Below are positions 44,652 to 52,866 of a stretch of DNA of 64,000 nt, piece by piece; position 1 is the first letter of the stretch; each line of letters opens with the position of its first letter. The notes under the pieces are model-generated. The model saw nothing but the letters and a program-made list of their open reading frames with translations, searched no databases and was not told the origin of the DNA. The DNA comes from Polaromonas sp. (lineage in GTDB: Bacteria; Pseudomonadota; Gammaproteobacteria; Burkholderiales; Burkholderiaceae_C), in NCBI RefSeq assembly GCF_030689685.1, contig NZ_JAUYEY010000006.1:108501-172500 (forward strand), written 5' to 3'. The translations under genes were made by a program, and so were the position numbers.

Positions 44652-45257
44652 TTACTTTCTCCTAGGGCAGCTTTGGGTTGTATGAGTTGGATCGATGGTT
44701 TGGTAGTGTTTGAACGCTACCGTGACGGACGCATTGCTTACAACGCGGTCAGCCGGAGAAAGTCTTCTCCCACTGGTTTCTAAAGGCACTAGTCCAAAGA
44801 TCAAATTTGTTGGCAAGTTGTATAGCCATGAATCGATTTGTTCGGGCCAACTCCACTGTTTGCCCGAGCTATCAGGCTTAAGCTGAACATAAAATGGGGT
44901 CGTGCAGAAATAGTTGTTCTTCCATTGCCAGTCGTGGTTTGCTGCCGAAGCTACCAAATTCGGCGTCCCATCCGGCGCAATCGCTAAAAGCACCAAACCT
45001 GCATCATCGGTATGTGTATATCGCCTGCCCTTATAAGTGAACTCAATGGTGGAGCGCCACTCAGGCCCATAACCAAATTCCAGCGGGTTGCCGGGTGCGC
45101 TCTTGAACGTGTAGCTACCAGTGCGTTTCACCACAATCATCTCCCCCGTATTCAGCGGAACCTCCTCCTCCCATTGCACAGTCCTGGAACAGGCAGTCAG
45201 TTGCAGGGCAGCAAGCAAAGTTACCAATATTTGCAGCAACTTTTTGAAGTAACTCAT
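44652..45257 (-). CDS. Lipoprotein of unknown function in the type I secretion operon
   Basis: 201 residues with a signal peptide and lipobox LTAC (Cys23). The mature part contains [20 protein letters not shown] and [20 protein letters not shown]; no domain is recognised. Its stop is two bases from the start of the RTX gene, and the RTX ribosome site lies within its 3' end, so translation of the two is coupled. Type I secretion normally needs no lipoprotein, so it may be an immunity, retention or folding factor for the RTX lipase. Confidence 0.82.
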   Translation of the reverse strand: MSYFKKLLQILVTLLAALQLTACSRTVQWEEEVPLNTGEMIVVKRTGSYTFKSAPGNPLEFGYGPEWRSTIEFTYKGRRYTHTDDAGLVLLAIAPDGTPNLVASAANHDWQWKNNYFCTTPFYVQLKPDSSGKQWSWPEQIDSWLYNLPTNLIFGLVPLETSGRRLSPADRVVSNASVTVAFKHYQTIDPTHTTQSCPRRK

Positions 45258-45341
45258 TTCAGTCCTTTTTGGGTCTCGGTATTTCTAGTAAATGCCGTCC
45301 GGGGCAACAAGTAGCCCTGGTTTGTCGCTGTGTCTGTAGCC

Positions 45342-45483
45342 GCTACTAATTCGATAGCTACCCAACAAGCATTGGCGTGGGCTAGGGCACGATTTGGCTT
45401 GAAGGCTGAGTCTACAAACTATTGGATAAAATCGGCCTATAGCCCTTATTGGGTGTGCACAAGCAGCTACTAAATTCATAGCA
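45342..45483. repeat. Inverted pair of family B repeats between hlyD and the lipoprotein gene
   Basis: Copy one, 45342-45404, reads gctactaattcgatagct and on to gatttggcttgaag. Copy two, 45421-45483, is the reverse complement type: tgctatgaatttagtagctg on the minus strand. The two face each other 16 bp apart and can pair over much of their length in the operon mRNA. Confidence 0.78.
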
Positions 45484-45505
45484 TCTCCAGAACTCGACAC
45501 CCGCC

Positions 45506-46873
45506 TCACCGCTCCCTCCCCGCTTCAGCCGACACCTTTTGCACCGGGCTCAGCAAATACGCCATGATGGTCCGGCGCCCCTGGTGAATCTCTGCGGCGA
45601 CTTGCATGCCGGCCTCCAGGCCCTTGCGCTGGCTGGTGTCGCCGTTGAGGGATTCGAGAAACTGTGTATCCAGTTTGACCAGCGCTTTGTAGCCCTGCGG
45701 CGCAACTTGGCCGGGGTTGGTGTTGTTGTTTGATTGCGCGTCGGGCGCCAGGGTCTGGATGCGGCCTTCGATCAGCCCGTGTTTTTGAAACGGGTAGGCC
45801 GCCACCTTGACCCTGACCTGCTGGCCTGCGCGCACAAAACCCACGTCTTCATTTTTAACCTGCACCTCGGCCAGCAGTTGCTCGCCCTTGGGCACCAGGG
45901 TCAGCAAGACCATGCCGGGCTGCACCACGGCGCCCTTGCTGGTGGTGGCCACGTCTTTGACGATGCCGGCCTGCGGCGCCTTGAGCTCAAGCAGGCTGGT
46001 CTTGTAGCCCATCTTCTGGGTGTCTTGCTCCAGCTTGGCCAGTTGGCCCATGGCCTCGGTGCGCTCAATCAGCAACTGGCTGCGAAAGGTGCTGGCCAGG
46101 CCCGCAATTTTTTTGTCTTGCGCGGTGATGGTGGACAGCAGGCCTTGCACGGTGGCGGCCTGGGCTTTGAGGTCTTGTGATTTTTCAATCGCCTCACGCT
46201 CTTTGTCGTTGCCGGCAATCGGGCTCAAAAAACCTTCGGCCACCAGCTTGCTGTGGGCCTTGGCGCTTTGCTCATAACTGGGCAGCGTGCTTTTGAGTTT
46301 GGTTAACGTTTCCTGGGCTGCGCGCAATTCGTTTTGCGCACGTTCGCGCGTGGCTGCCTCTTGAGCCAGTGAGTCAGTGAAAGCTTGTAGATGCGCTTTG
46401 GCCTGGGCTTGCACCTGGGCAATCATGGCCGGCTCGTCACCGTTTTTGATGGCCAGCGGTACACCCGCCAGCTCTGCGTCGACGCGGCGCAGTGTCAGGC
46501 GTTTTAAAGTCAATTCGCTGGCCAGGCTGCGGCTGTCGGCGCTGGTCATGGTCGGGTCGAGCCGAATCAGCACCTGCCCGGCCTGCACCAGGTCGCCTTC
46601 TTTGACCAGAATTTCAGCCACCACGCCGGCCTCGGCCGGTTGCACGATTTTTGTGTAGCTGATGGGCACCAGTTTGCCTTCGGCCACCGCCACAATATCT
46701 ACCTTGGCAAAGATGACCCAGGCCAGCAAAATGGTAAAGAGCGCAGCAACGATGTAAAAAATCAGCCGCGGCAGCTTGGGCATGGGGCTTTCCTGAATGG
46801 CCAGCAGGCCGGGGGAAAACTCTGCGGCGTCGGGCAGCAGGCGTTTGGTGAGGGCTTGGGACAAAGTGCTCAT
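45506..46873 (-). CDS. hlyD: HlyD-family membrane fusion protein (type I secretion adaptor)
   Basis: 455 residues: a cytoplasmic N-terminal segment of about 30 residues, one membrane helix (FYIVAALFTILLAWVIF), a periplasmic barrel (KIVQPAEAGVVAEILVKEGD), a long coiled hairpin (residues 110-290), a lipoyl-type segment and a C-terminal MAGYPFQ-like region (VKVAAYPFQKHGLIEGRI, TYMAYLLSPVQK-type end IMAYLLSPVQKVSAEAGRER). It links the ABC exporter to an outer-membrane TolC protein. It follows the exporter after a 271-bp spacer containing repeats. Confidence 0.94.
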   Translation of the reverse strand: MSTLSQALTKRLLPDAAEFSPGLLAIQESPMPKLPRLIFYIVAALFTILLAWVIFAKVDIVAVAEGKLVPISYTKIVQPAEAGVVAEILVKEGDLVQAGQVLIRLDPTMTSADSRSLASELTLKRLTLRRVDAELAGVPLAIKNGDEPAMIAQVQAQAKAHLQAFTDSLAQEAATRERAQNELRAAQETLTKLKSTLPSYEQSAKAHSKLVAEGFLSPIAGNDKEREAIEKSQDLKAQAATVQGLLSTITAQDKKIAGLASTFRSQLLIERTEAMGQLAKLEQDTQKMGYKTSLLELKAPQAGIVKDVATTSKGAVVQPGMVLLTLVPKGEQLLAEVQVKNEDVGFVRAGQQVRVKVAAYPFQKHGLIEGRIQTLAPDAQSNNNTNPGQVAPQGYKALVKLDTQFLESLNGDTSQRKGLEAGMQVAAEIHQGRRTIMAYLLSPVQKVSAEAGRER

Positions 46874-46879
46874 TTGACG

Positions 46880-47144
46880 TAACTACTCAGGTGGTCGGGG
46901 TTGGTTTTACTCCCTCTCCTCCTGGGAGATGGCGGGGACTGAACGCTGCGGTTCCAGACGCACTTGAGCGCATCTGGACAGCGTGAAGAGGCGCGGACTC
47001 TGGCCGGGCTGCGGTCTGCAAGACAGGGCTGGCGGTCTATGCATAGAGCTGTCGTATGTTGTGGCTTGCTGGCCCTCACCCCAACCCTCTCCCAGAGGGC
47101 GAGGGGGCAAGAAAAGCGTGCGCATGCAGCGACCTGAGTAGTTA
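46880..47144. mobile_element. 265-bp element with 13-bp perfect terminal inverted repeats between hlyB and hlyD
   Basis: TAACTACTCAGGT at 46880-46892 is inverted at 47132-47144 (ACCTGAGTAGTTA), directly touching the stop of the exporter gene and six bases from the hlyD start. Inside are two family A palindromic units (46909-46936 and 47073-47109). There is no coding frame of note. It may be a MITE or a composite repeat that has inserted in the operon. Confidence 0.5.
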
Positions 47145-49334
47145 TCATGCGACCGCCTTGGGTTGGATGATCTTTTTCACATGCCCGCCGCCAATCACAA
47201 ATATCTCGTCCACCTGCAAGGTCTTGGGCAGCGCATGCGTGACAAACAGCATGCTGACCTTGCCGCGCAAGGCGTTGACCGTGGTGGCAAAAGAGTTGGC
47301 GGTTTGTGCGTCTAGCGCGCTGGTGGCTTCGTCAAAAATCAGTACCTTGGGTTTTTTGAGCAAAGCACGGGCAATGGCCAGGCGCTGCTTTTGCCCGCCC
47401 GATAAACCAGCGCCGCGCTCGCCAATCTCGGTCTGGTAGCCCTGGGGCAGCGCCTGGATGGCGTCATGAATTTCAGCCATCTGGCAGGCCTGCACCACCT
47501 GGTCAAAGCTTGCGTGCGGGTTGGCCATGATCAGGTTGTCATACACCGTGCCGCTGAAGAGCACCGTCTCTTGCGGCACCACACCAAAGTTGGCGCGCAG
47601 CTCGTTGGCGCTCAGGTGCAGGATGTCGATGCCGTCCACTTTTATTTGCCCCTCGGTGGGCCGGTAAAAGCCCTGTAGCAGTTTGGTCAGGGTTGATTTG
47701 CCGGTGCCGCTGGGCCCCATGATGGCGACGGTCTGGCCCGGCGCAATCGTGAGGTTGACGTTTTTGTAGAGCAGCGGTAAATCTGGCGCGTAACGAAAGC
47801 CGATGTCTATCAGTTCAATCGCGCCCCTGGCCTCGCTTTTGCGGCTGGGCGCCAGGCGGTAGGGCTCGGTGGCTACGTTCATCAGGTCACCCAGCCTGTC
47901 CACCGCCAGGCGGGCTTGCTGAAACTGCTGCCACAGGCCCACCATGCGCAGCATGGGCTGGCTGAGCTTGCCGGCAAACATCTGAAAAGCCACCAGCATG
48001 CCAATGGTGAAAACGCTGCCCGTGCCTGCGGCCAGGGCCACGGTGTCGGGGTGCATGACAATCCACGCGCCGGTGACCAGTATCAGCAGCGTCATCATCT
48101 GCTCCAGCGTGTTGGCCACCACGTTGTAGGTGTTGGCGATTTGTTTGGTCTGAAAGTCTGACTGCAGGTAAGTGGCCAGATAGCCGTCATAACGGGTTTG
48201 CAATTGCGGCTCAAACTGCAGACTTTTGACGGTCTCCAGCCCGGCGATGTATTCGGTCAGGAAAGCCTGGTTGCGCGCGCCCAGCATGAACTGCTGGTTC
48301 AGGCGCGTTTGAAAGATGGGAGCCACCAGAAAAGACAGCAGCGCGATGACGGCCAGAATGCCCAGCACGATCAGCGTCAGCGTGACCGAGTAGTAAAACA
48401 TCACGCCCACGCAGATCAGCAAAAATGGCAGGTCCAAGATAATGGTGACGGCTGCTGAGGCAATGAACTCACGTATGACCTCCACCCCGTGCAAGCGTGC
48501 GGCAATCACGCCGGTGGGCCGGTTTTGAAAATACCTGGGTGGCAGACGAAACAGGTGCTGAAACACTGCCGCACCCAACACCGCATCAACCCGGTTGCCG
48601 GTGTGCAAAATTGCGTACTGGCGCACCCAGGTCAGCAGCGCAGCAAACAACATGAACACCGCCATGCCTATGGCCAGGGCAATCAGCGTGCTCTCGGTGC
48701 GATGTGTAACCACTTTATCTATGATGGCCTGGGTAAACAGGGGCAAGCCCAGCGCCAGTAGTTGCAGCACCAGGCTGGCGCCCAATACTTCGTGCCAGAC
48801 TTTGCGGTGCTTGAGCAACTCGGGCACAAACCAGCTGAAGCCGAAGGACGGGCCGATAGCGGCAGTGGCATCAGGGTCGCGCACGGCTTCGTCTTCCGGG
48901 TACAGCAACACGGCCTGGCCACTCAGGGTTTGGGCAAATTCAGCCCTGGCGTTTGTCACTGGCAAGCTGGTGTGGGCGGGTAGCCAGACCGCCTGGTCGT
49001 CACTCACAGCAATCACCACGCCCAGTGTGAAGGCAGTGAAGGCAGGCGGGCCGATGTCTGCTATGCCCTCATTCGGCTCAGCGCTGGCCTCAGCGGTGTT
49101 GATGTTGCGCAACTCCACCAGCAGGGGCAAGGGCAACTGGTCAAGCACCTGGGGGTCTATGGCGCGAAGCTGGGTTTTAAAGCCCAAGCCGCGCGCCGCG
49201 CGCACCAAGGCAGCCTCGTCATAGGGCGGCGGAAACTGCTGTAGCAGCAATTGCGCGTCAAACGGGCGGCGGTATACCGCGCACAAGGTTTGCAGCGCCC
49301 ACACAAAGTCGGTTTGTGAATATTCTTTGTTCAT
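47145..49334 (-). CDS. hlyB: Type I secretion ABC exporter (HlyB/LapB type)
   Basis: About 729 residues: an N-terminal C39-like domain (residues 1-140) without a recognisable catalytic Cys-His pair (only Cys18, in LQTLCAVYRR), as in HlyB-type exporters that dock RTX proteins without cleaving them. Six membrane segments lie at about 195-445. The nucleotide-binding domain has Walker A GPSGTGKST, signature LSGGQKQRLAIARALL and Walker B VLIFDEATSALD. The ATG at 49334 is taken; a GTG at 49346 is also in frame and neither has a clear ribosome site. The matching outer-membrane TolC protein is not nearby. Confidence 0.94.
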   Translation of the reverse strand: MNKEYSQTDFVWALQTLCAVYRRPFDAQLLLQQFPPPYDEAALVRAARGLGFKTQLRAIDPQVLDQLPLPLLVELRNINTAEASAEPNEGIADIGPPAFTAFTLGVVIAVSDDQAVWLPAHTSLPVTNARAEFAQTLSGQAVLLYPEDEAVRDPDATAAIGPSFGFSWFVPELLKHRKVWHEVLGASLVLQLLALGLPLFTQAIIDKVVTHRTESTLIALAIGMAVFMLFAALLTWVRQYAILHTGNRVDAVLGAAVFQHLFRLPPRYFQNRPTGVIAARLHGVEVIREFIASAAVTIILDLPFLLICVGVMFYYSVTLTLIVLGILAVIALLSFLVAPIFQTRLNQQFMLGARNQAFLTEYIAGLETVKSLQFEPQLQTRYDGYLATYLQSDFQTKQIANTYNVVANTLEQMMTLLILVTGAWIVMHPDTVALAAGTGSVFTIGMLVAFQMFAGKLSQPMLRMVGLWQQFQQARLAVDRLGDLMNVATEPYRLAPSRKSEARGAIELIDIGFRYAPDLPLLYKNVNLTIAPGQTVAIMGPSGTGKSTLTKLLQGFYRPTEGQIKVDGIDILHLSANELRANFGVVPQETVLFSGTVYDNLIMANPHASFDQVVQACQMAEIHDAIQALPQGYQTEIGERGAGLSGGQKQRLAIARALLKKPKVLIFDEATSALDAQTANSFATTVNALRGKVSMLFVTHALPKTLQVDEIFVIGGGHVKKIIQPKAVA

Positions 49335-49450
49335 GCCCCTACCCACAAGCTGCTTGTGAGCTCTCCCTCAATTCGTATGCGCACAGCATATGTTTGAAAC
49401 ATCGCGAAACGATGCTGATTTATCTACAAATCGAGGTAGGCGTGTGGCTG

Positions 49451-49474
49451 ACCCCTGTCAATGTTGACAGGGGT
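49451..49474. promoter_or_regulatory. Perfect 11-bp-arm palindrome upstream of hlyB
   Basis: ACCCCTGTCAA, TG, TTGACAGGGGT. It is 117 bp before the exporter start. There is no U-run on either strand, so an operator is more likely than a terminator. The binding protein is unknown. Confidence 0.45.
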
Positions 49475-49499
49475 AGGGCGTAAACCACGGGTAAGTACT

Positions 49500-49600
49500 A
49501 GAGCCCCCACGCTCGCTCACTGCGTGTAGCTCGCTGCCCCCCGAGGGGGCGCTGCGCCTGCGGACTGGCAAAGCCAGATCCGCGGCCCCGGCTTGAATCA
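49500..49600. repeat. Dispersed repeat (family C) downstream of hiuH
   Basis: Agagcccccacgctcgctca ctgcgtgt, then ccccccgagggggcgctgcg and further GC-rich stems. Near-copy of 34343-34370. On the minus strand it follows hiuH and may end its transcript. Confidence 0.65.
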
Positions 49601-49659
49601 GAGCCGCCGTACTCGCTCGCTGTCCCATGAAGGGCGCGCGCATGTTGGCCCGAACGGGT

Positions 49660-50013
49660 TCACGACCCCCGGTACGTCGAATAACTCCAGGGGCTGACCA
49701 GCAGGGGTACGTGGTAGTGCTGGCTGGTGTCGGCCACGCCGAAGTCGATGCTGACTTTGTTCAGGAAGTTGGGCTCTGGCAGCGTGACGCCGCAGCCGCT
49801 GAAGTACGCCGCCACATCAAACACCAGCCGGTAGGTGCCGCGTTGCAGGCTGCTGCTGTCGTAAAGCAGGCCGTCCGGGTTGCGGCCATCGCTGTTGAGG
49901 GCAAAGGCTTTGACCAGCACTGCCAGCCCGCCCTCTGTGGTGTAAAGCTCGACCAACATGCCGGCCGCCGGGGTGCCGTGCATGGTGTCCAGCACATGTG
50001 TGCTCAAACCCAT
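49660..50013 (-). CDS. hiuH: 5-hydroxyisourate hydrolase (transthyretin-like)
   Basis: HiuH opens 5-hydroxyisourate to OHCU after urate oxidation. The 117-residue protein has the family N-terminus LSTHVLDTMHGTPAAG (active-site His), the internal YRLVFDVAAYF, QHYHVPLLVSPWSYSTYRGS with the diagnostic C-terminal YRGS. It is divergent from puuE with an operator-like palindrome between them. The upstream enzyme PuuD is encoded 18 kb away at 31518-32759. Confidence 0.96.
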   Translation of the reverse strand: MGLSTHVLDTMHGTPAAGMLVELYTTEGGLAVLVKAFALNSDGRNPDGLLYDSSSLQRGTYRLVFDVAAYFSGCGVTLPEPNFLNKVSIDFGVADTSQHYHVPLLVSPWSYSTYRGS

Positions 50014-50056
50014 GTCATTTCCTTGTTGGTTGCCGCTGGGGCGATAGTGGGTCCAC

Positions 50057-50076
50057 TGAAAGTGTATACACTTTCA
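50057..50076. promoter_or_regulatory. Perfect 20-bp palindrome between hiuH and puuE
   Basis: TGAAAGTGTATACACTTTCA. The centre GTGTATAC matches the GTnTAnAC pattern recognised by HutC-type GntR regulators. It lies 43 bp before hiuH and 22 bp before puuE, so one protein could control both. No GntR gene is in the window. Confidence 0.6.
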
Positions 50077-50098
50077 ACGCCATTTCGATGGCGCTGTT

Positions 50099-51043
50099 AT
50101 GAACACGACCACTTACGACACCACCCTGCCCTACCCCCGCGACCTTGTTGGTTACGGCCGCACCCCACCGCATGCGCAATGGCCGGGCCAGGCCCGCATC
50201 GCCGTGCAGTTTGTACTCAACTACGAAGAAGGCGGCGAAAACTCGGTGTTGCATGGCGACGCCGGGTCCGAGCAGTTTCTCTCCGAGATGGCGAATCCGC
50301 CCAGCTACCCGGATCGCCACCTGAGCATGGAAGGCATTTACGAATACGGCTCGCGCGCCGGGGTCTGGCGCATCCTGCGCGAGTTTGAAAAACGCCAGCT
50401 GCCGCTGACGGTGTTTGGTGTCAGCATGGCGCTGCAGCGCCACCCTGAGCTGACCGCTGCTTTTGTTGAACTCGGCCATGAGATTGCCTGCCACGGCCTG
50501 CGCTGGATCAATTACCAGAACGTCGATGAAGCCACCGAGCGTGAACACATGCGCCTGGGCCTGGACATCATCACGCAGATGACCGGCCAGCGTCCACTGG
50601 GCTGGTACACCGGCCGGGACAGTCCGCGCACGCGCCGGCTGGTCGCCGACGACGGTGGCCTCGCCTACGACAGCGATTATTACGGCGACGACCTGCCCTT
50701 CTGGATGAAGGTCGAGCGCAGCGACGGCACGCTGGTGCCACGCCTGGTCGTGCCCTACACGCTGGACACCAACGACATGCGCTTTGCCCTGCCCCAGGGT
50801 TTCTCGCAGGCCGATGATTTTTTTATCTATCTGCGCGACAGCTTTGATGCGCTGTATGCCGAGGGCGAGACCGCGCCCAAAATGCTCAGCATCGGCATGC
50901 ACTGCCGCCTGCTGGGCCGGCCCGGCCGCATCGTGGCGCTGCAGAAATTTCTCGATCACATCCAACAACACGAGTATGTCTGGATCTGCCGCCGCATTGA
51001 CATTGCCAGACACTGGCAACACGTCCACCCTTTCAAAGAATGA
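50099..51043 (+). CDS. puuE: Metal-independent-type allantoinase PuuE (polysaccharide deacetylase fold)
   Basis: PuuE hydrolyses allantoin to allantoate. The 314-residue protein fits the family: PRDLVGYGRTPPHAQWPGQA at the N-terminus, VLNYEEGGENSVLHGD, YEYGSRAGVWRIL, and HEIACHGLRWINYQNVD with the conserved histidines. The length matches PuuE of Pseudomonas. Its stop overlaps the next gene (ATGA), so PuuE and the UraD-AllC fusion are translated together. Confidence 0.95.
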   Translation: MNTTTYDTTLPYPRDLVGYGRTPPHAQWPGQARIAVQFVLNYEEGGENSVLHGDAGSEQFLSEMANPPSYPDRHLSMEGIYEYGSRAGVWRILREFEKRQLPLTVFGVSMALQRHPELTAAFVELGHEIACHGLRWINYQNVDEATEREHMRLGLDIITQMTGQRPLGWYTGRDSPRTRRLVADDGGLAYDSDYYGDDLPFWMKVERSDGTLVPRLVVPYTLDTNDMRFALPQGFSQADDFFIYLRDSFDALYAEGETAPKMLSIGMHCRLLGRPGRIVALQKFLDHIQQHEYVWICRRIDIARHWQHVHPFKE

Positions 51044-52866
51044 TCATGGCCCTGACCCTGGAACACATCAACACGGCGCCTGTTGCAGAGGCCGCCGCCC
51101 AGCTCGACGGGCTGTACGAACACTCCCCGTGGATCGCCGAAGCCGCGCTCGCGCAGCGGCCCTTCCGGTCCCTGCCGCATCTCAAACATGCGATGGCGCG
51201 CATTGTTCATGACGCCGGGTGCGAAGCGCAACTGGCCCTGATCCGCGCCCATCCGGAACTCGCCGGCAAGGCCATGGTCAGCCAGGCGCTGACGGCAGAA
51301 TCGACCAATGAACAAAACAAGGCGGGGCTGGCAAACTGCAGCCCCCAGGAGTTCGAAAAAATCCAGGCGTTCAATGCCGCCTACACCGCCAAATTCGGTT
51401 TTCCCTTCATCCTTGCGGTGCGCGGCCCGCGCGGCACGGGCCTGCTCCGGCAGGAGATCATCGCCACTTTCGAGCGGCGCCTGGCCAATCACCCCGACTT
51501 CGAGCTGGCCGAATCGCTGCGCAACATCCACCGCATCGTGGAGCTGCGACTGAACGACAAGTTCGGTGTCGAGCCCCGACTGGGCCACCAGGTCTGGGAC
51601 TGGCAGGAAGAACTGGGCGCTTTCAGCGACCCGGGCTACAAGGAACAAGGCCAGCTCACGGTGACTTACCTGACCGACGCACACCGCGCCGCTGCCGGGA
51701 TGATTGAACGCACCATGCTGGGCAGCGGCTTTGATGAGGTGAACATTGACGCGGTTGGCAATGTGGTGGGGCGCTACAAGGCGCGCCCTCACCCCAGCCC
51801 TCTCCCGGAGGGAGAGGGAGAAAGAGAGGGAGAGGGAGTAAAAACTCTGATGACTGGCTCGCACTACGACACGGTGCGCAACGGCGGCAAATACGACGGT
51901 CGGCTTGGCATCTTCACGCCCATCGCCTGCGTGGGCGAGTTGGCGCGCACCGGCACACGCCTGCCCTTTCACTTTGAAGTGATTGCCTTTGCAGAAGAAG
52001 AAGGCCAGCGTTACAAGGCGACGTTTCTCGGCTCGGGCGCACTGATTGGCCAGTTCAACCCGGCCTGGATGGACCAGAAAGACGCGGACGGCATCAGCAT
52101 GCGCGAAGCCATGCAGCACGCCGGGCTGCCGGCAACGCTGGAGGCCATCCGCGCGCTGCAGCGCCAGCCATCGGACTACCTCGGTTTTGTCGAGGTCCAC
52201 ATCGAGCAGGGGCCGGTGCTCAACGAACTCGATATTCCGCTGGGCATCGTCACCTCCATCAATGGCGGCGTGCGTTATGTCTGCGAAGTCAGTGGCATGG
52301 CCAGCCATGCCGGCACCACGCCGATGAACCGGCGCCGCGACGCGGCCGTCGCTGTGGCCGAACTCGCGCTGTACGTGGAGCAGCGCGCCGCCCGCGACGG
52401 TGACTCGGTTGGCACCATCGGCATCCTGAACGTGCCCGGCGGTTCCATCAATGTGGTGCCGGGTCGCTGCCAGTTCACACTGGACCTGCGTGCCCCCAAC
52501 GACGCACAGCGTGATGCACTCGTCAGCGACGTGCTGGCAAAACTGGACGCCATCTGCGAACGGCGCGGTGTAGCTCACACGGTGGAAGAAACCATGCGCG
52601 CTGCCGCAGCGCCCAGCGCGCCCGACTGGCAGCAGCGCTGGGAAAGTGCGGTGGACAGCCTGGGCGTGCCGCTATACCGCATGCCCAGCGGGGCGGGGCA
52701 TGACGCCATGAAGTTGCACGAGGTCATGCCGCAGGCCATGCTGTTTGTGCGCGGGCAAAACTCCGGTATCAGCCACAACCCACTGGAAAGCACCACCAGC
52801 GACGACATCGAGCTGGCGGTCCAGGCCTTCCAGCATCTCCTGAACCAACTCGCGACCGAACACTGA
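51040..52866 (+). CDS. uraD-allC: Fusion of OHCU decarboxylase (UraD) and allantoate amidohydrolase (AllC)
   Basis: Residues 1-170 are UraD, which makes (S)-allantoin from OHCU: RAHPELAGKAM with the catalytic His, and FNAAYTAKFGFPFILAVRG. Residues about 190-605 are an M20-type amidohydrolase (AllC/HyuC): metal ligands in TGSHYDTVRNGGKYDG, AFAEEEGQR, VEVHIEQGP and NSGISHNPLE. Thus the protein catalyses steps before and after PuuE. Residues about 249-268, just before the first metal ligand, are encoded by a GC-rich palindromic repeat (RPHPSPLPEGEGEREGEG). ATG at 51046 is an alternative start. The stop overlaps the next start. Confidence 0.94.
   Translation: MIMALTLEHINTAPVAEAAAQLDGLYEHSPWIAEAALAQRPFRSLPHLKHAMARIVHDAGCEAQLALIRAHPELAGKAMVSQALTAESTNEQNKAGLANCSPQEFEKIQAFNAAYTAKFGFPFILAVRGPRGTGLLRQEIIATFERRLANHPDFELAESLRNIHRIVELRLNDKFGVEPRLGHQVWDWQEELGAFSDPGYKEQGQLTVTYLTDAHRAAAGMIERTMLGSGFDEVNIDAVGNVVGRYKARPHPSPLPEGEGEREGEGVKTLMTGSHYDTVRNGGKYDGRLGIFTPIACVGELARTGTRLPFHFEVIAFAEEEGQRYKATFLGSGALIGQFNPAWMDQKDADGISMREAMQHAGLPATLEAIRALQRQPSDYLGFVEVHIEQGPVLNELDIPLGIVTSINGGVRYVCEVSGMASHAGTTPMNRRRDAAVAVAELALYVEQRAARDGDSVGTIGILNVPGGSINVVPGRCQFTLDLRAPNDAQRDALVSDVLAKLDAICERRGVAHTVEETMRAAAAPSAPDWQQRWESAVDSLGVPLYRMPSGAGHDAMKLHEVMPQAMLFVRGQNSGISHNPLESTTSDDIELAVQAFQHLLNQLATEH
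51785..51842 (+). repeat. Family A palindromic repeat, translated inside the uraD-allC gene
   Basis: Gccctcaccccagccctctc, ccggag, ggagagggagaaagagaggg and agagggagtaaaa. Adds about 20 residues between the dimer-face strand and the zinc-binding TGSHYDTV motif. Confidence 0.85.

Larger units (their letters stand above)
49347..49659. other. Spacer upstream of the type I secretion operon
   Basis: 313 bp without a gene. It holds an AT-rich section at 49370-49430 that is the likely hlyB promoter region, a strong palindrome at 49451-49474, and a family C repeat with GC-rich stems from 49500 to about 49600. Confidence 0.6.

Noticed and set aside
45285..45509. A 74-codon minus-strand frame overlapping the hlyD stop
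   Set aside because: It is mostly translation of the two facing family B repeats, has no lipobox or domain, and no independent ribosome site.
50956..52578. A 540-codon minus-strand frame opposite uraD-allC
   Set aside because: Antisense shadow; the plus strand encodes both enzymes with catalytic residues in place.
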